In this document: positions 47,260-55,573 of the stretch, piece after piece | How the letters are laid out: every line of letters begins with the position of its first letter | Numbering within the stretch: position 1 is the first letter of the stretch | DNA from: Paenibacillus selenitireducens | GTDB lineage: Bacteria > Bacillota > Bacilli > Paenibacillales > Paenibacillaceae | Direction of reading: 5' to 3' | Assembly (NCBI RefSeq): GCF_002021565.1 | Contig: NZ_MSZX01000002.1 | Span: 27-64,026 of the forward strand | Length of the DNA: 64,000 nucleotides | Position numbers and translations under genes: made by a program | Notes under the pieces: generated by a model | Databases searched by the model: none | What the model saw: the letters and a program-made list of their open reading frames with translations, nothing else | Told to the model about the DNA's origin: nothing

Positions 47260-48118
47260 CTTTCGCACGTCCTATACAACCGGTAAGCTGCATCTTTTCA
47301 AGGGCAAGCTTCTTCACAGCTTCCTTCGCCGGAACCATATATTTGCGCGGATCGTTTTCATTCGGATTTTGTTCGAAAATGTGCTTGATCGCATCCGAGA
47401 AGGCGATACGCAGTTCCGTCGCTACATTCATTTTACCCATGCCGAGGGCTACGCAACGACGTACTTGATCGGCAGGAATACCAGATCCGCCATGCAAAAC
47501 CAGTGGGACTTGAACCAAGTTGTAGATTTGCTCAAGCTTATGGAATGCGATGTTTGGTTCTCCTTTATAGATACCGTGAGCCGTGCCGATCGCAGGTGCG
47601 AAGGTAGGTACGCCCGTACGCTCTACGAATTCCACACATTCTTGCGGGTCGGCAAGCCGCGCATCTTCTTCGCTGACGATAATGTCATCTTCCACACCGC
47701 CAACTTTACCCAATTCCGCTTCGACATTCACACCAGCAGCTTTAGCAACACGGACAACTTCCGCCGTACGGCGAACATTTTCTTCAAAAGGATGCATAGA
47801 AGCATCGATCATGACGGAGGTGTAACCTGCACGAATACATTGGACAAGCAAATCATAATCTGTACAGTGGTCTAAATGGAGGGCGATTGGAATAGAAGCT
47901 TGTTTGGCAGCTACTTGAGCGGCAGCGACAATGTATTCAGGTCCTAAATGTTTAACCGTACCGACCGTTGTTTGCAAAATGAGTGGAGCTTGCGCTTCTT
48001 CCGCAGCATCGACTACCGCTTGAAGCATTTCTAAGGTATGAACGTTGAACGCGGTGACGCCGTAACCATTGGCACGCGCAACTTCCAGCATACCTGTTGA
48101 TGAAACCAAATGACCCAT
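47246..48118 (-). CDS. Class II aldolase, tagatose-bisphosphate type
   Basis: 290 aa from ATG 48118, with GGGAGGT 7 nt upstream; the frame extends upstream to 48151. Class II features: LHLDHC with Asp83-His84, GTAHGIYKG with His181, LHGGSGIP with His209 as zinc ligands. It resembles GatY/AgaY/KbaY aldolases, which split tagatose 1,6-bisphosphate into DHAP and glyceraldehyde 3-phosphate. Fructose bisphosphate is the alternative substrate. Confidence 0.9.
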   Translation of the reverse strand: MGHLVSSTGMLEVARANGYGVTAFNVHTLEMLQAVVDAAEEAQAPLILQTTVGTVKHLGPEYIVAAAQVAAKQASIPIALHLDHCTDYDLLVQCIRAGYTSVMIDASMHPFEENVRRTAEVVRVAKAAGVNVEAELGKVGGVEDDIIVSEEDARLADPQECVEFVERTGVPTFAPAIGTAHGIYKGEPNIAFHKLEQIYNLVQVPLVLHGGSGIPADQVRRCVALGMGKMNVATELRIAFSDAIKHIFEQNPNENDPRKYMVPAKEAVKKLALEKMQLTGCIGRAKDAFI

Positions 48119-48139
48119 GATGATTACCTCCCAATAAAA

Positions 48140-48171
48140 TGATTGAAACAATCAAAATTATGATTTATAAT
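48140..48171 (+). promoter_or_regulatory. Promoter with palindromic operator over the -35 box
   Basis: TTGAAA (48143-48148), 17 nt, TATAAT (48166-48171) form a near-consensus promoter for the SIS isomerase gene. The 15-bp perfect palindrome TGATTG-AAA-CAATCA (48140-48154) covers the -35 box. It sits between the two divergent arms of the locus, so the DeoR-type repressor at 49286 is the best candidate to bind it. Confidence 0.75.
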
Positions 48172-48205
48172 TTCATTAACTCGATTATAAAGGAGGACAT
48201 TAACA

Positions 48206-49264
48206 GTGTCAATTGGTGCAGGTCAACTAACTTATGACGAAATCAGTGCTCAAGCCGAAGCTTTACAATCCGCATGGGAACAATTGCAACAGCAGTCAGA
48301 TTGGGTGAACAAATATATAGGAAATTCAGCGTATGAGGAAGTTGTTTTTATTGGATCAGGTTCTTCCTATTATCAAGCATTAACGATGGCAGCCACCTTC
48401 CGCAAATGGACAGGACGCAGCGCAACAGCATATCCATCATCCGAACTTTTCTTATTCCGTGAACAGACTTTAAATGTGAACAAGAAGCTTCTTATCGTAG
48501 GTGTATCTCGTTCTGGTGAATCGCATGAGGTCATTATTGCATTAGATTCGTTTAAAGACGTATCCAACTGGGATCATTGCGGTATTACTTGCCATGAGAC
48601 GAGTAAAATGGCACAAATGACAGCATGTCTTGTTTCCCCGCTGGGTAAAGAGAAGAGTACGGTCATGACGAAATCCCTCAGCAGCATGACATTTATGATG
48701 CAAGCTGCGATCGCTGTCGCTGCAGGTAAGGCGAACTTTACACAAGAATTAGAACAAGTCTTGGCATCGGATGCGGTCATTGTTCGTGAAGCAGATCTCT
48801 CTGCGAAAGCATGGGTTCAGAGCCATAACTTTACACGGACTGTATTTTTGGGTATGGGAGCATACGGCGGTCTATCTCTTGAAGCCTGCCTGAAACTCAA
48901 GGAAATGACATGCACATGGACCGAAGCGTACGGTACACTCGAATTCCGTCATGGTCCGAAATCCATTATTGAGCCAGGGGCACAGGTTGTTCTATTATTG
49001 TCGGAATCAGCTCGTGAATATGAACTCAAGGTAGCTCGTGAAATGAAAGGCTACGGCGCAACGCTTGTCATCGTTACGGCTGCGGCTGGCGATGATACGG
49101 CATTCGCGGATCTCGTTGTGGAAGTGGGCGGGGCATCGATAAGCGATGAAGCTAGAAGTGTGCTATACTTACCATGGATTCAGTATAATGGTTATTATAC
49201 GGCCATGAAATTAGGACTTAATCCAGATGATCCGCGTAATTTAACGCAGTTTGTTGAAATTTAA
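48206..49264 (+). CDS. SIS-domain sugar isomerase/deaminase (AgaS/GlmS-like)
   Basis: 352 aa, GTG start after AAAGGAGGAC. Two SIS domains: EVVFIGSGSSYYQAL near residue 45 and a GVSRSGESHEVI phosphosugar loop near residue 95; a second domain holds TVFLGMGAYGGLSLEAC and EFRHGPKSI. AgaS-type enzymes deaminate and isomerise galactosamine 6-phosphate to tagatose 6-phosphate, which fits the kinase and aldolase beside it. A glucosamine- or fructosamine-type substrate is possible. Confidence 0.86.
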   Translation: MSIGAGQLTYDEISAQAEALQSAWEQLQQQSDWVNKYIGNSAYEEVVFIGSGSSYYQALTMAATFRKWTGRSATAYPSSELFLFREQTLNVNKKLLIVGVSRSGESHEVIIALDSFKDVSNWDHCGITCHETSKMAQMTACLVSPLGKEKSTVMTKSLSSMTFMMQAAIAVAAGKANFTQELEQVLASDAVIVREADLSAKAWVQSHNFTRTVFLGMGAYGGLSLEACLKLKEMTCTWTEAYGTLEFRHGPKSIIEPGAQVVLLLSESAREYELKVAREMKGYGATLVIVTAAAGDDTAFADLVVEVGGASISDEARSVLYLPWIQYNGYYTAMKLGLNPDDPRNLTQFVEI

Positions 49265-49285
49265 TGTTATAGGTGTGATGTATTG

Positions 49286-50077
49286 ATGGCAGGCTTGAAT
49301 CCTTCCAAAGGCGAGCAAAGAAGACAACTTATATTACAATTGTTAAAACAACAAGGGCGCATTACGATTCAGGAAATTATTGATCAATTTGACTGTTCGG
49401 AAGCAACCGCGCGGCGTGATCTTGATTTGTTGGATAAAAAGGGCGAGATTATTCGTACCATTGGCGGCGCACTCTTTGATGGTATCTCTACCGTTCGAGA
49501 AATGCCTTTTGCCGAGAAGAAGCAGCATTTGTGGCTGGAGAAAGAAGCTATTGCCCGCAAAGCTGTGGAGTTAATTGAAGAAGGCGACAGTATTTGTCTC
49601 ACAGGCGGAACGACGACATTCCTGATCGCTCGCGAATTGAAATCGCGTCAAGGTGTGACCGTGGTGACCAATGCCGTAAATATCGCCATGGAGCTTGCCG
49701 ATAGTGAAGGAATTCAGGTTGTTGTTGTCGGTGGTGTCATGCGGAATAAGAGCTTTGAGCTATGCGGACCGTTGGCGGAGAAGACGATCATGCATTTAAA
49801 TATTGAGAAGCTGTTCATCGGTGTGGACGGCATCTCTGCAGAACAAGGAATTACGACGTATTCTGAGCTGGAAGCACAAACAGGAAGAATGCTCATGAGC
49901 CGGGCAAAACATACGATTGCTGTGTTTGATCGAACGAAGGTGAACAAAGCTTCTTTGTTCTCGATCGCCCCTTTATCGGAGCTTCATGCTTGTGTGACGG
50001 ATGTTCCGTTAGACCCTCGAATGGATAGCGTATTTAACGAGCTGGGCATCGAACGGATCTACGGCGTCGAAGAATAG
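49286..50077 (+). CDS. DeoR-family transcriptional repressor
   Basis: 263 aa from ATG 49286 (a TTG sits just before). N-terminal winged helix with ITIQEIIDQFDCSEATARRD, then a DeoRC sensor domain (LTGGTTTFLIAREL, FIGVDGISAEQGITTYS, AKHTIAVFDRTKV). Such proteins bind sugar phosphates and release DNA. It follows the SIS gene by 19 nt and most likely controls the divergent locus through the palindrome at 48140. Confidence 0.93.
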   Translation: MAGLNPSKGEQRRQLILQLLKQQGRITIQEIIDQFDCSEATARRDLDLLDKKGEIIRTIGGALFDGISTVREMPFAEKKQHLWLEKEAIARKAVELIEEGDSICLTGGTTTFLIARELKSRQGVTVVTNAVNIAMELADSEGIQVVVVGGVMRNKSFELCGPLAEKTIMHLNIEKLFIGVDGISAEQGITTYSELEAQTGRMLMSRAKHTIAVFDRTKVNKASLFSIAPLSELHACVTDVPLDPRMDSVFNELGIERIYGVEE

Positions 50078-50083
50078 AAAAAG

Positions 50084-50140
50084 AAAAGCAATGCCTGTAC
50101 CATCACTTTTACGTGAGAGGATACGGCATTGCTTTTTTTT
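50084..50140 (+). terminator. Terminator of the SIS-DeoR operon
   Basis: AAAAGCAATGCC with GGCATTGCTTTT, perfect 12-bp outer stem, inner stem, long T run. Confidence 0.92.
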
Positions 50141-50162
50141 GTGCATTCTATTTTAAGTTCCG

Positions 50163-51131
50163 TTAAGGATGTTCGATATTTAGATGAATGACCAGTTCGA
50201 CTTGCTCTTGCGGTTGGATATCAATTAAGCCGGTAACGTCGCTGCCGAATTTCGAGTTAGGGGCATCGGTTAACCACGTATAGGGCTCTAAACATACGAA
50301 TTGATCGGCTTTACCTTTAGTATACAAGACCCAGTGTTTAAAGTAGGGTTGGTTGGCACTGTAGATCAGCTTCAGACCGTCTTCGCGGGTTAGGCGCGCT
50401 TCCACAGGCTGTCCCTTCGTGACGCGGAAGACCGTGTCGAAATTCGTACCTTTTAAATTCATGCCGTTCGGTAGCCCTTCAAACGGCTCAAGACCGACAA
50501 CTTCACCCGTTGTAATCAATTCATCATCTAATTCATAAATCGCGTCGACAGGGACTTGCACCGTCCATTTATCAGGCTCTCCGTCAATCATGAACCAGGT
50601 ATGAACACCGAAACCAAATGGAGCAGCTTGCTCTCCTAGATTCTGTGTATGCAGCGTTTGCTTGAGTTCTGCGCCGCGTAACTCGAGCACCATCTCGAGC
50701 TTCAACGGCGTAGGATACTGGCGTACCCAGTTCGGGTCGTCTTTCGTGTAGAAAGTCGTCGTAATGGAGCAATAGTCATCTTGTTCCTGCAAATCTGTCA
50801 CTTTCCATGACTGCGTCCGATGCAATCCATGGATATGATTATTGTTTGCTGTATTTTGATCAAATTGATATTGAACACCGGCATATTCAAATTTACCACG
50901 GCGGATACGACCTGGCGGGATGAGAAGCGGGATACCAAAATGATAGGGTTTCTGCATGTAAAAATCAAAATCGGATTCTTCTGGTTTACGCAGCACATCG
51001 CGGTTCAGCACTTTATCCCAAATGCGAATGACGTTATTCCCTAGTCCGGGAAGCAGGGTAACTTCCAATTGATCACTGTGTAGGATGTATGTAGCTTGTC
51101 CATTCCATTGTCCCTTAGTCACTTGATACAA
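50163..51131 (-). CDS. Aldose 1-epimerase family protein
   Basis: 322 aa, TTG start after AAGGAGTTG. The galactose mutarotase fold is visible: NNNHIHGLHRTQSW with a catalytic His and GFGVHTWF for substrate, ending FVCLEPYTWLTDAPNS. It interconverts alpha and beta forms of a sugar or acts on a phosphosugar. Convergent with the DeoR gene and separate from the operon, but fits the same sugar theme. Confidence 0.86.
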   Translation of the reverse strand: MYQVTKGQWNGQATYILHSDQLEVTLLPGLGNNVIRIWDKVLNRDVLRKPEESDFDFYMQKPYHFGIPLLIPPGRIRRGKFEYAGVQYQFDQNTANNNHIHGLHRTQSWKVTDLQEQDDYCSITTTFYTKDDPNWVRQYPTPLKLEMVLELRGAELKQTLHTQNLGEQAAPFGFGVHTWFMIDGEPDKWTVQVPVDAIYELDDELITTGEVVGLEPFEGLPNGMNLKGTNFDTVFRVTKGQPVEARLTREDGLKLIYSANQPYFKHWVLYTKGKADQFVCLEPYTWLTDAPNSKFGSDVTGLIDIQPQEQVELVIHLNIEHP

Positions 51132-51235
51132 GCGTGCTCAACTCCTTTTTCTTATCTTAACTTTAACCAACAACATCTCTTTTTATCATACCAGATTCAA
51201 GCGATAAATGATAATGAAGTTCGCCATCAGTGACG

Positions 51236-51264
51236 TTGACTTTTCATCCGTCGCTTGATATTAT
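51236..51264 (+). promoter_or_regulatory. Promoter of the trpS leader
   Basis: TTGACT (51236-51241), 17 nt, TATTAT (51259-51264). A perfect 14-bp palindrome, TATTAGC-GCTAATA (51262-51275), overlaps its -10 and start region. Confidence 0.8.
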
Positions 51265-51275
51265 TAGCGCTAATA

Positions 51276-51560
51276 TAACGAGAAAGCAATGACAGGGATA
51301 AGTAAGCAGACAAGTGATGCTCCAGAAAGCCGGTGGTTGATGCAAACCGGTGTGTCACGTCCGCCGAATGGCCCCTGGAGCGCTGAGCGCAGAACCATAG
51401 ATGCACCAGAAGGTGCCTATATGAAGTATGCCGGCCGTCTTATCCACGTTACGGATTTCGAAAGATTCTTCGGCAGATACAAGCATGTATGTCGATGAAT
51501 AATTAGGGTGGCACCACGGTCTCTCGTCCCTTGCGGCGAGGGGCCTTTTTGTATTTTTTT
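51276..51560 (+). ncRNA. T-box riboswitch, tRNA-Trp responsive
   Basis: All T-box parts are visible. Stem I has the AGAAAGCCGGTGGTTGATGC segment; the specifier UGG (51369-51371) sits in GAATGGCCCCTGGAG. The antiterminator core AGGGTGGCACCACGG is at 51505-51519, followed by a GGTCTCTCGTC/GGCGAGGGGCC terminator and T run. The UGGC of the core pairs with the GCCA end of tRNA-Trp. Uncharged tRNA-Trp should let transcription run into trpS. Confidence 0.95.
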
Positions 51561-51584
51561 TAAGGACTAAGGAGGATGAAAGAG

Positions 51585-52574
51585 ATGAAACGCGTATTAT
51601 CAGGAATTCAGCCCAGCGGTCAATTGACGCTCGGGAACTACATCGGAGCTATTCAAAACTTCGTAAAACTTCAACAAGATCATGAATGTTATTTCATGGT
51701 TGTCGACATGCACGCCATTACGGTACCACAGGATCCGGCAGCACTCCGCGAGCAGTCTGAATCCGTAGCAACATTGTATGTAGCAGCAGGCATTGATCCG
51801 GCAAAAGCAAATATATTCATGCAATCGCATGTCCCGGGACACGCGGAACTCGGCTGGATGTTAACGACATTAACTTCAATGGGTGAACTTGAACGGATGA
51901 CCCAATTTAAAGATAAATCCGCCGGAAAAGAATCCGTAGGCGCGGGATTGTTCGTGTATCCTGCTTTGATGGCGGCTGATATTCTAATCTATAATGCAGA
52001 TCTTGTCCCTGTTGGAGACGATCAGAAGCAGCATTTAGAGCTTACCCGCGATCTAGCCGGCAGATTCAATGGACGTTACGGAGATTACTTCACGATCCCA
52101 GAGCCGTATATTCCAAAGGTTGGGGCACGAATTATGTCGCTAGACGATGCATCGAAAAAAATGAGCAAGAGCAATCCGAACCAAGGAAGCTTTATTGCGC
52201 TGCTGGATCCGCCGGATGTGATTCGGAAGAAGCTCAGCCGTGCGACAACGGATTCAGGTCGCGAAGTACAATACGATCCTGCGAATAAGCCAGAGGTCAG
52301 CAACTTGATGAGTATCTACGCTCACTGCGCGAATCTGACGTTGGATCAAGTTCAGGCGAAGTATGATGGGCTTGGATATGGTGCGTTTAAGAAGGATTTA
52401 GCTGAGGTTGTGGTCTCCGTGCTAGAACCGCTTCAACAACGTTACCATGATATTCGTGAGTCCGGTGAGATTCATAATATCTTGCGTCAGGGAGCAGAAC
52501 GTGCCGCTGTCGTTGCAGCGAAGACCGTACGAGATGCGAAAGAGCGGATGGGATTTTTGCCCGAACAATCTTAG
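51585..52574 (+). CDS. trpS: Tryptophanyl-tRNA synthetase
   Basis: 329 aa from ATG 51585 (AGGAGG 9 nt upstream; the ATG at 51576 has no spacer). Class I synthetase: the HIGH equivalent is in QPSGQLTLGNY (residues 9-19) and KMSKS is near 192-196. It charges tRNA-Trp, whose gene is at 3929, and is controlled by the T-box leader just upstream. Confidence 0.97.
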   Translation: MKRVLSGIQPSGQLTLGNYIGAIQNFVKLQQDHECYFMVVDMHAITVPQDPAALREQSESVATLYVAAGIDPAKANIFMQSHVPGHAELGWMLTTLTSMGELERMTQFKDKSAGKESVGAGLFVYPALMAADILIYNADLVPVGDDQKQHLELTRDLAGRFNGRYGDYFTIPEPYIPKVGARIMSLDDASKKMSKSNPNQGSFIALLDPPDVIRKKLSRATTDSGREVQYDPANKPEVSNLMSIYAHCANLTLDQVQAKYDGLGYGAFKKDLAEVVVSVLEPLQQRYHDIRESGEIHNILRQGAERAAVVAAKTVRDAKERMGFLPEQS

Positions 52575-52594
52575 GATGATGTTAGATGTAAGTT

Positions 52595-52633
52595 AAAAAG
52601 CGAAAGCAGAGGGTTACTCTGCTTTCGCTTTTT
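52595..52633. terminator. trpS terminator shared with the small membrane gene
   Basis: Perfect 17-bp stem (52595-52611 with 52617-52633), 5-nt loop. It overlaps the last codons of the minus-strand gene at 52614, whose stop is in the loop. Confidence 0.93.
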
Positions 52634-52796
52634 TTCGATCTAATCGAGCTTTTGTGGCAAAGCTGAAACCTAGGAATCCAATCAAGATAAGCGTGAATAG
52701 CAGGACGAGCCACACGCTATAATTGATGGATATCGCAATGGCTAACATGAGCAGTACATTGATGATGGCAAACATGAGAGATAGGGATTTGGTCAT
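52614..52796 (-). CDS. Two-helix small membrane protein, YlaF-like
   Basis: 60 aa: two hydrophobic helices (about 7-27 and 29-48) and a basic tail ARLDRKKAKAE. The size and pattern match YlaF/DUF5325 proteins, of unknown function. GGAGGG lies before the ATG. The final codons are inside the shared terminator. Confidence 0.65.
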   Translation of the reverse strand: MTKSLSLMFAIINVLLMLAIAISINYSVWLVLLFTLILIGFLGFSFATKARLDRKKAKAE

Positions 52797-52919
52797 TGGA
52801 AATACCCTCCATCTATTTCAGATAAAAATCTAAGAATAACATTCTAGAGAAAGGTCATAATAAGTTTGCAAGCTTGCAGCAAACATATTTTAGAAGCAGG
52901 GTGAAAGGAGTTTTTACCA

Positions 52920-53141
52920 ATGGCACAAGGACGTAACTCTTTAGTCGTACCTCAATCTTCAGCAGCTCTTCAACAATTGAAGATGGAAGCTGCACAAGAA
53001 CTTGGTGTAACAATCCCTTCCAGCGGATACTATGGCGACATCACTTCTCGTGAAGCAGGATCCCTAGGTGGATACATCACGAAAAGATTGGTGCAAATTG
53101 CTGAACAATCCCTATCGGGGACTTCAGGCAACATTCGCTAA
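52920..53141 (+). CDS. Alpha/beta-type small acid-soluble spore protein
   Basis: 73 aa with conserved SASP segments: KMEAAQELGV around the germination-protease site, then GDITSREAGSLGGYITKRLVQIAE. SASPs coat spore DNA and protect it from UV and heat. AAAGGAG precedes the ATG. It stands alone with its own terminator. Confidence 0.95.
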   Translation: MAQGRNSLVVPQSSAALQQLKMEAAQELGVTIPSSGYYGDITSREAGSLGGYITKRLVQIAEQSLSGTSGNIR

Positions 53142-53164
53142 GCTGCATATTCAAGAAAGAGATG

Positions 53165-53196
53165 AGCTCAAGGCATAAGCCTTGGGCTTTTCTTTG
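53165..53196 (+). terminator. SASP gene terminator
   Basis: AGCTCAAGGC-ATAA-GCCTTGGGCT (one G-U), then TTTTCTTTG. Confidence 0.85.
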
Positions 53197-53227
53197 TCCA
53201 GACATACAGCTTGTTTTGGACATAATT

Positions 53228-53253
53228 TTGACGCATTCCAGAGAATGCGTCAA
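53228..53253. repeat. Perfect 11-bp inverted repeat without T run
   Basis: TTGACGCATTC-CAGA-GAATGCGTCAA between the SASP terminator and yfhP stop. No T run on either side. It may be a processing hairpin or a weak terminator. Confidence 0.55.
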
Positions 53254-53266
53254 GAGAATGTTAAGG

Positions 53267-54262
53267 CTATGAAATAAGTAAGCTCCATTTTTTCTCGATT
53301 TGGCTGTCGCTAATCCAGCCCACATAGGAGTCAATCGTATTGAAGTCACGATCCATCATGACAATGGCGACAAAAGGATACTGTTTCCGATGTCGATATC
53401 TTACATCTGACCAGCGAACAATATAACCAGCACGAATTTTACGAACCTCCGCACAGGTGTAGGAGCTAAAATGAAGAATTGCTTGAACTGTAGGATCTTT
53501 CTTGGATTCTTCTACCGCAGGATGGTTGGAGCAGTTCGCTTTCTCGTGCCATTTCAACCCCGTTGCATCGTAATGACCGAGGACATAACTCTGATCCTTT
53601 TTTGTTTTGACAATATGCCAATGGGTTAAAGATACCGTTGGGATCGCGATATACTTGTCACCTGATTCATGGTCAGGGTCGATATGAACCAAGCGATGTT
53701 CTAGTCGATAATGCACAAGGGTTCGCCAGATATAGTACAGGGCAATGACGATGTACAAGGTCGGAAAAATGACTTGCGGCCGTGCCAGATCCAGAGCCCA
53801 TAGCAGAATGGCAAAGGCATGCGTGACAAAGATTGTAGGGTCAAAGATATGAATGATGTTCCACGAAATCCACTTCTTCGTAAAAGGACGAGCTCCTTGT
53901 GTCCCATAGGTGTTAAAGAGATCAGAGAATACATGATAACAAGCTGAAATCAGCACCCACAAGCCAAGATGGAGCATCGAGCTGCTTCCCCAAGGGAATC
54001 CCCAGAGCAAAGACAAAATGCCTGTGATCAAGACCGTCCATAGAAGGAGGAACGGCGGGGAATGAGATATTCCACGATGATTTCGAATATACAGACTATT
54101 GCTCTTAAGACGGAGGAGACCGTCAAAGTCAGGTGCTTGCCCGCCGAGAACGGCGCCGATAAATACGGCAACGGCAAGGGATGGATTTGACGAGACAATA
54201 GGATCAATATAGGAGAGGCCGGCGATACCGAGCCCCATTACAACATGTGTGCCACTATCCAA
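53267..54262 (-). CDS. YfhP-like membrane metal-dependent hydrolase
   Basis: 331 aa. The start MDSGTHVVMGLGIAGLSYIDP and the motif APDFDGLLRLK...YIRNHRGISHSPPFLLLW carry the His/Asp pattern of the YdjM/YfhP (DUF457) family; several membrane helices follow, then a cytosolic C-terminal domain. B. subtilis YfhP is described as a membrane-bound hydrolase or regulator with unclear substrate. Confidence 0.85.
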   Translation of the reverse strand: MDSGTHVVMGLGIAGLSYIDPIVSSNPSLAVAVFIGAVLGGQAPDFDGLLRLKSNSLYIRNHRGISHSPPFLLLWTVLITGILSLLWGFPWGSSSMLHLGLWVLISACYHVFSDLFNTYGTQGARPFTKKWISWNIIHIFDPTIFVTHAFAILLWALDLARPQVIFPTLYIVIALYYIWRTLVHYRLEHRLVHIDPDHESGDKYIAIPTVSLTHWHIVKTKKDQSYVLGHYDATGLKWHEKANCSNHPAVEESKKDPTVQAILHFSSYTCAEVRKIRAGYIVRWSDVRYRHRKQYPFVAIVMMDRDFNTIDSYVGWISDSQIEKKWSLLIS

Positions 54263-54421
54263 GTTGAATTTCTCCTTCTTCTGATGTAGTAATTACTAGA
54301 AAATTCTCTTTTTCTAGGTTATTATGAACGGATATGCCCATTCTTACCACATTAGAATTTATAAAAGTTTCGACGTATCAAAACTAAAAAATTCTATTTG
54401 GCGATAAAAACTACATTTAAC

Positions 54422-54466
54422 CGCGGTCGCTCATCTTCGAAACACCTCGATAAAGGTTTTTCTCAT
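54422..54466 (+). repeat. Dispersed repeat, copy B
   Basis: The 20-nt block (54422-54441) and the 13-nt block AGGTTTTTCTCAT (54454-54466) are identical to those of copy A at 4767-4813 on the minus strand, with a 12-nt gap between them. Here it lies in the 355-nt intergenic region between divergent yfhP and ctaB. That region otherwise shows only the promoter candidate at 54540. Confidence 0.7.
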
Positions 54467-54539
54467 TAGAAATGAAAAGCCATTCCTTCCATTATCTACG
54501 TCAATCAATTGTCAAATTCATGAACAGTTACTTCGAACA

Positions 54540-54569
54540 TTGTCAAACATCGAATGCATTTGATATGAT
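54540..54569 (+). promoter_or_regulatory. Candidate ctaB promoter
   Basis: TTGTCA (54540-54545), 18 nt, TATGAT (54564-54569), 48 nt before the ctaB start. Confidence 0.55.
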
Positions 54570-54617
54570 AAATCTCATAGCAGTGCATTTTGTTTTCTAA
54601 AGAGGGGGACTTCACAG

Positions 54618-55547
54618 ATGGAAAAACAATTGAGTTATAAAGCTCCTTCCGACTCAGCGCCGCTTTCACAAGTTACGATAAAAGCAGGATCATGGAAAGA
54701 TTTTGTGAATGTTATTAAGCCTGGCATTCTTCGTTCCAATCTAATCGCCGCTTTCGGTGGGTTTTGGTTAGCGTCCAAATGGGATATTAACTATATCAGC
54801 ATGATTTGGATGCTTATTGGTACGACGTTAGTGATGGCTTCTTCCTGTGCTTTCAACAACTATTACGATCGTGAATTGGATATGAAAATGACCCGTACGC
54901 AGGACCGCGCACTACCAACAGGACGTTTAACACCGACTGTCGTGTTATGGTACTCCATTGTGCTGGGTGTTCTCGGATTGGCCATCCTCTTCTTGCTCGT
55001 CAACGTGTTAGCAGGCGTACTTGGAATAGTCGGGATGCTCGTATATGCAGGTATTTACACGATGTGGCTCAAACGCACATCCACGTGGAGTACTTCTGTC
55101 GGCGCAATATCAGGCGCGATGCCGCCGGTTATCGGTTATGTAGCCGTAACGCAAAGCATCGATATGGGAGCGATTCTTCTATTCGCATTATTATTCTTAT
55201 GGCAGCCTCCACATTTCTGGGCGTTAGGTATTCGCCGCGTGGAAGAATACCGTGCAGCAGGCTTCCCGCTGTTACCAGTTGTCAAAGGCATTCGCCGCAC
55301 GAAGTTTCAGATGATTCCATACGTTGCTTTATTAGTATTGGTGTCCATCTTATTCTATGTATATGGATATGTTGGCTGGATCTTTTTGTGCGTCGCAACG
55401 TTGCTGTCTGCAGCATGGTTATTCATGACTTTAAGCGGGTTTCGGGCCAAAGTCGACGAAATTTGGGCGAAGCAAAATTTCTTTATGTCCATTAACTATT
55501 TGATGATCGTATTCATTATTATGATTGTAGACACAGCGCATCTATAA
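54618..55547 (+). CDS. ctaB: Protoheme IX farnesyltransferase (haem O synthase)
   Basis: 309 aa, nine membrane helices. The prenyltransferase motif NNYYDRELDMKMTRTQDR gives the Asp residues for Mg-diphosphate; WQPPHFWALGI is also family-specific. It makes haem O from haem B for terminal oxidases. Unlike in B. subtilis, no cta oxidase genes follow, so it is a single gene. Confidence 0.96.
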   Translation: MEKQLSYKAPSDSAPLSQVTIKAGSWKDFVNVIKPGILRSNLIAAFGGFWLASKWDINYISMIWMLIGTTLVMASSCAFNNYYDRELDMKMTRTQDRALPTGRLTPTVVLWYSIVLGVLGLAILFLLVNVLAGVLGIVGMLVYAGIYTMWLKRTSTWSTSVGAISGAMPPVIGYVAVTQSIDMGAILLFALLFLWQPPHFWALGIRRVEEYRAAGFPLLPVVKGIRRTKFQMIPYVALLVLVSILFYVYGYVGWIFLCVATLLSAAWLFMTLSGFRAKVDEIWAKQNFFMSINYLMIVFIIMIVDTAHL

Positions 55548-55573
55548 GATAAGAGGCGTATATAATATTTATT

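Noticed and set aside
51289-51498. 69-codon open frame before trpS
   Set aside because: It is wholly inside the T-box leader.
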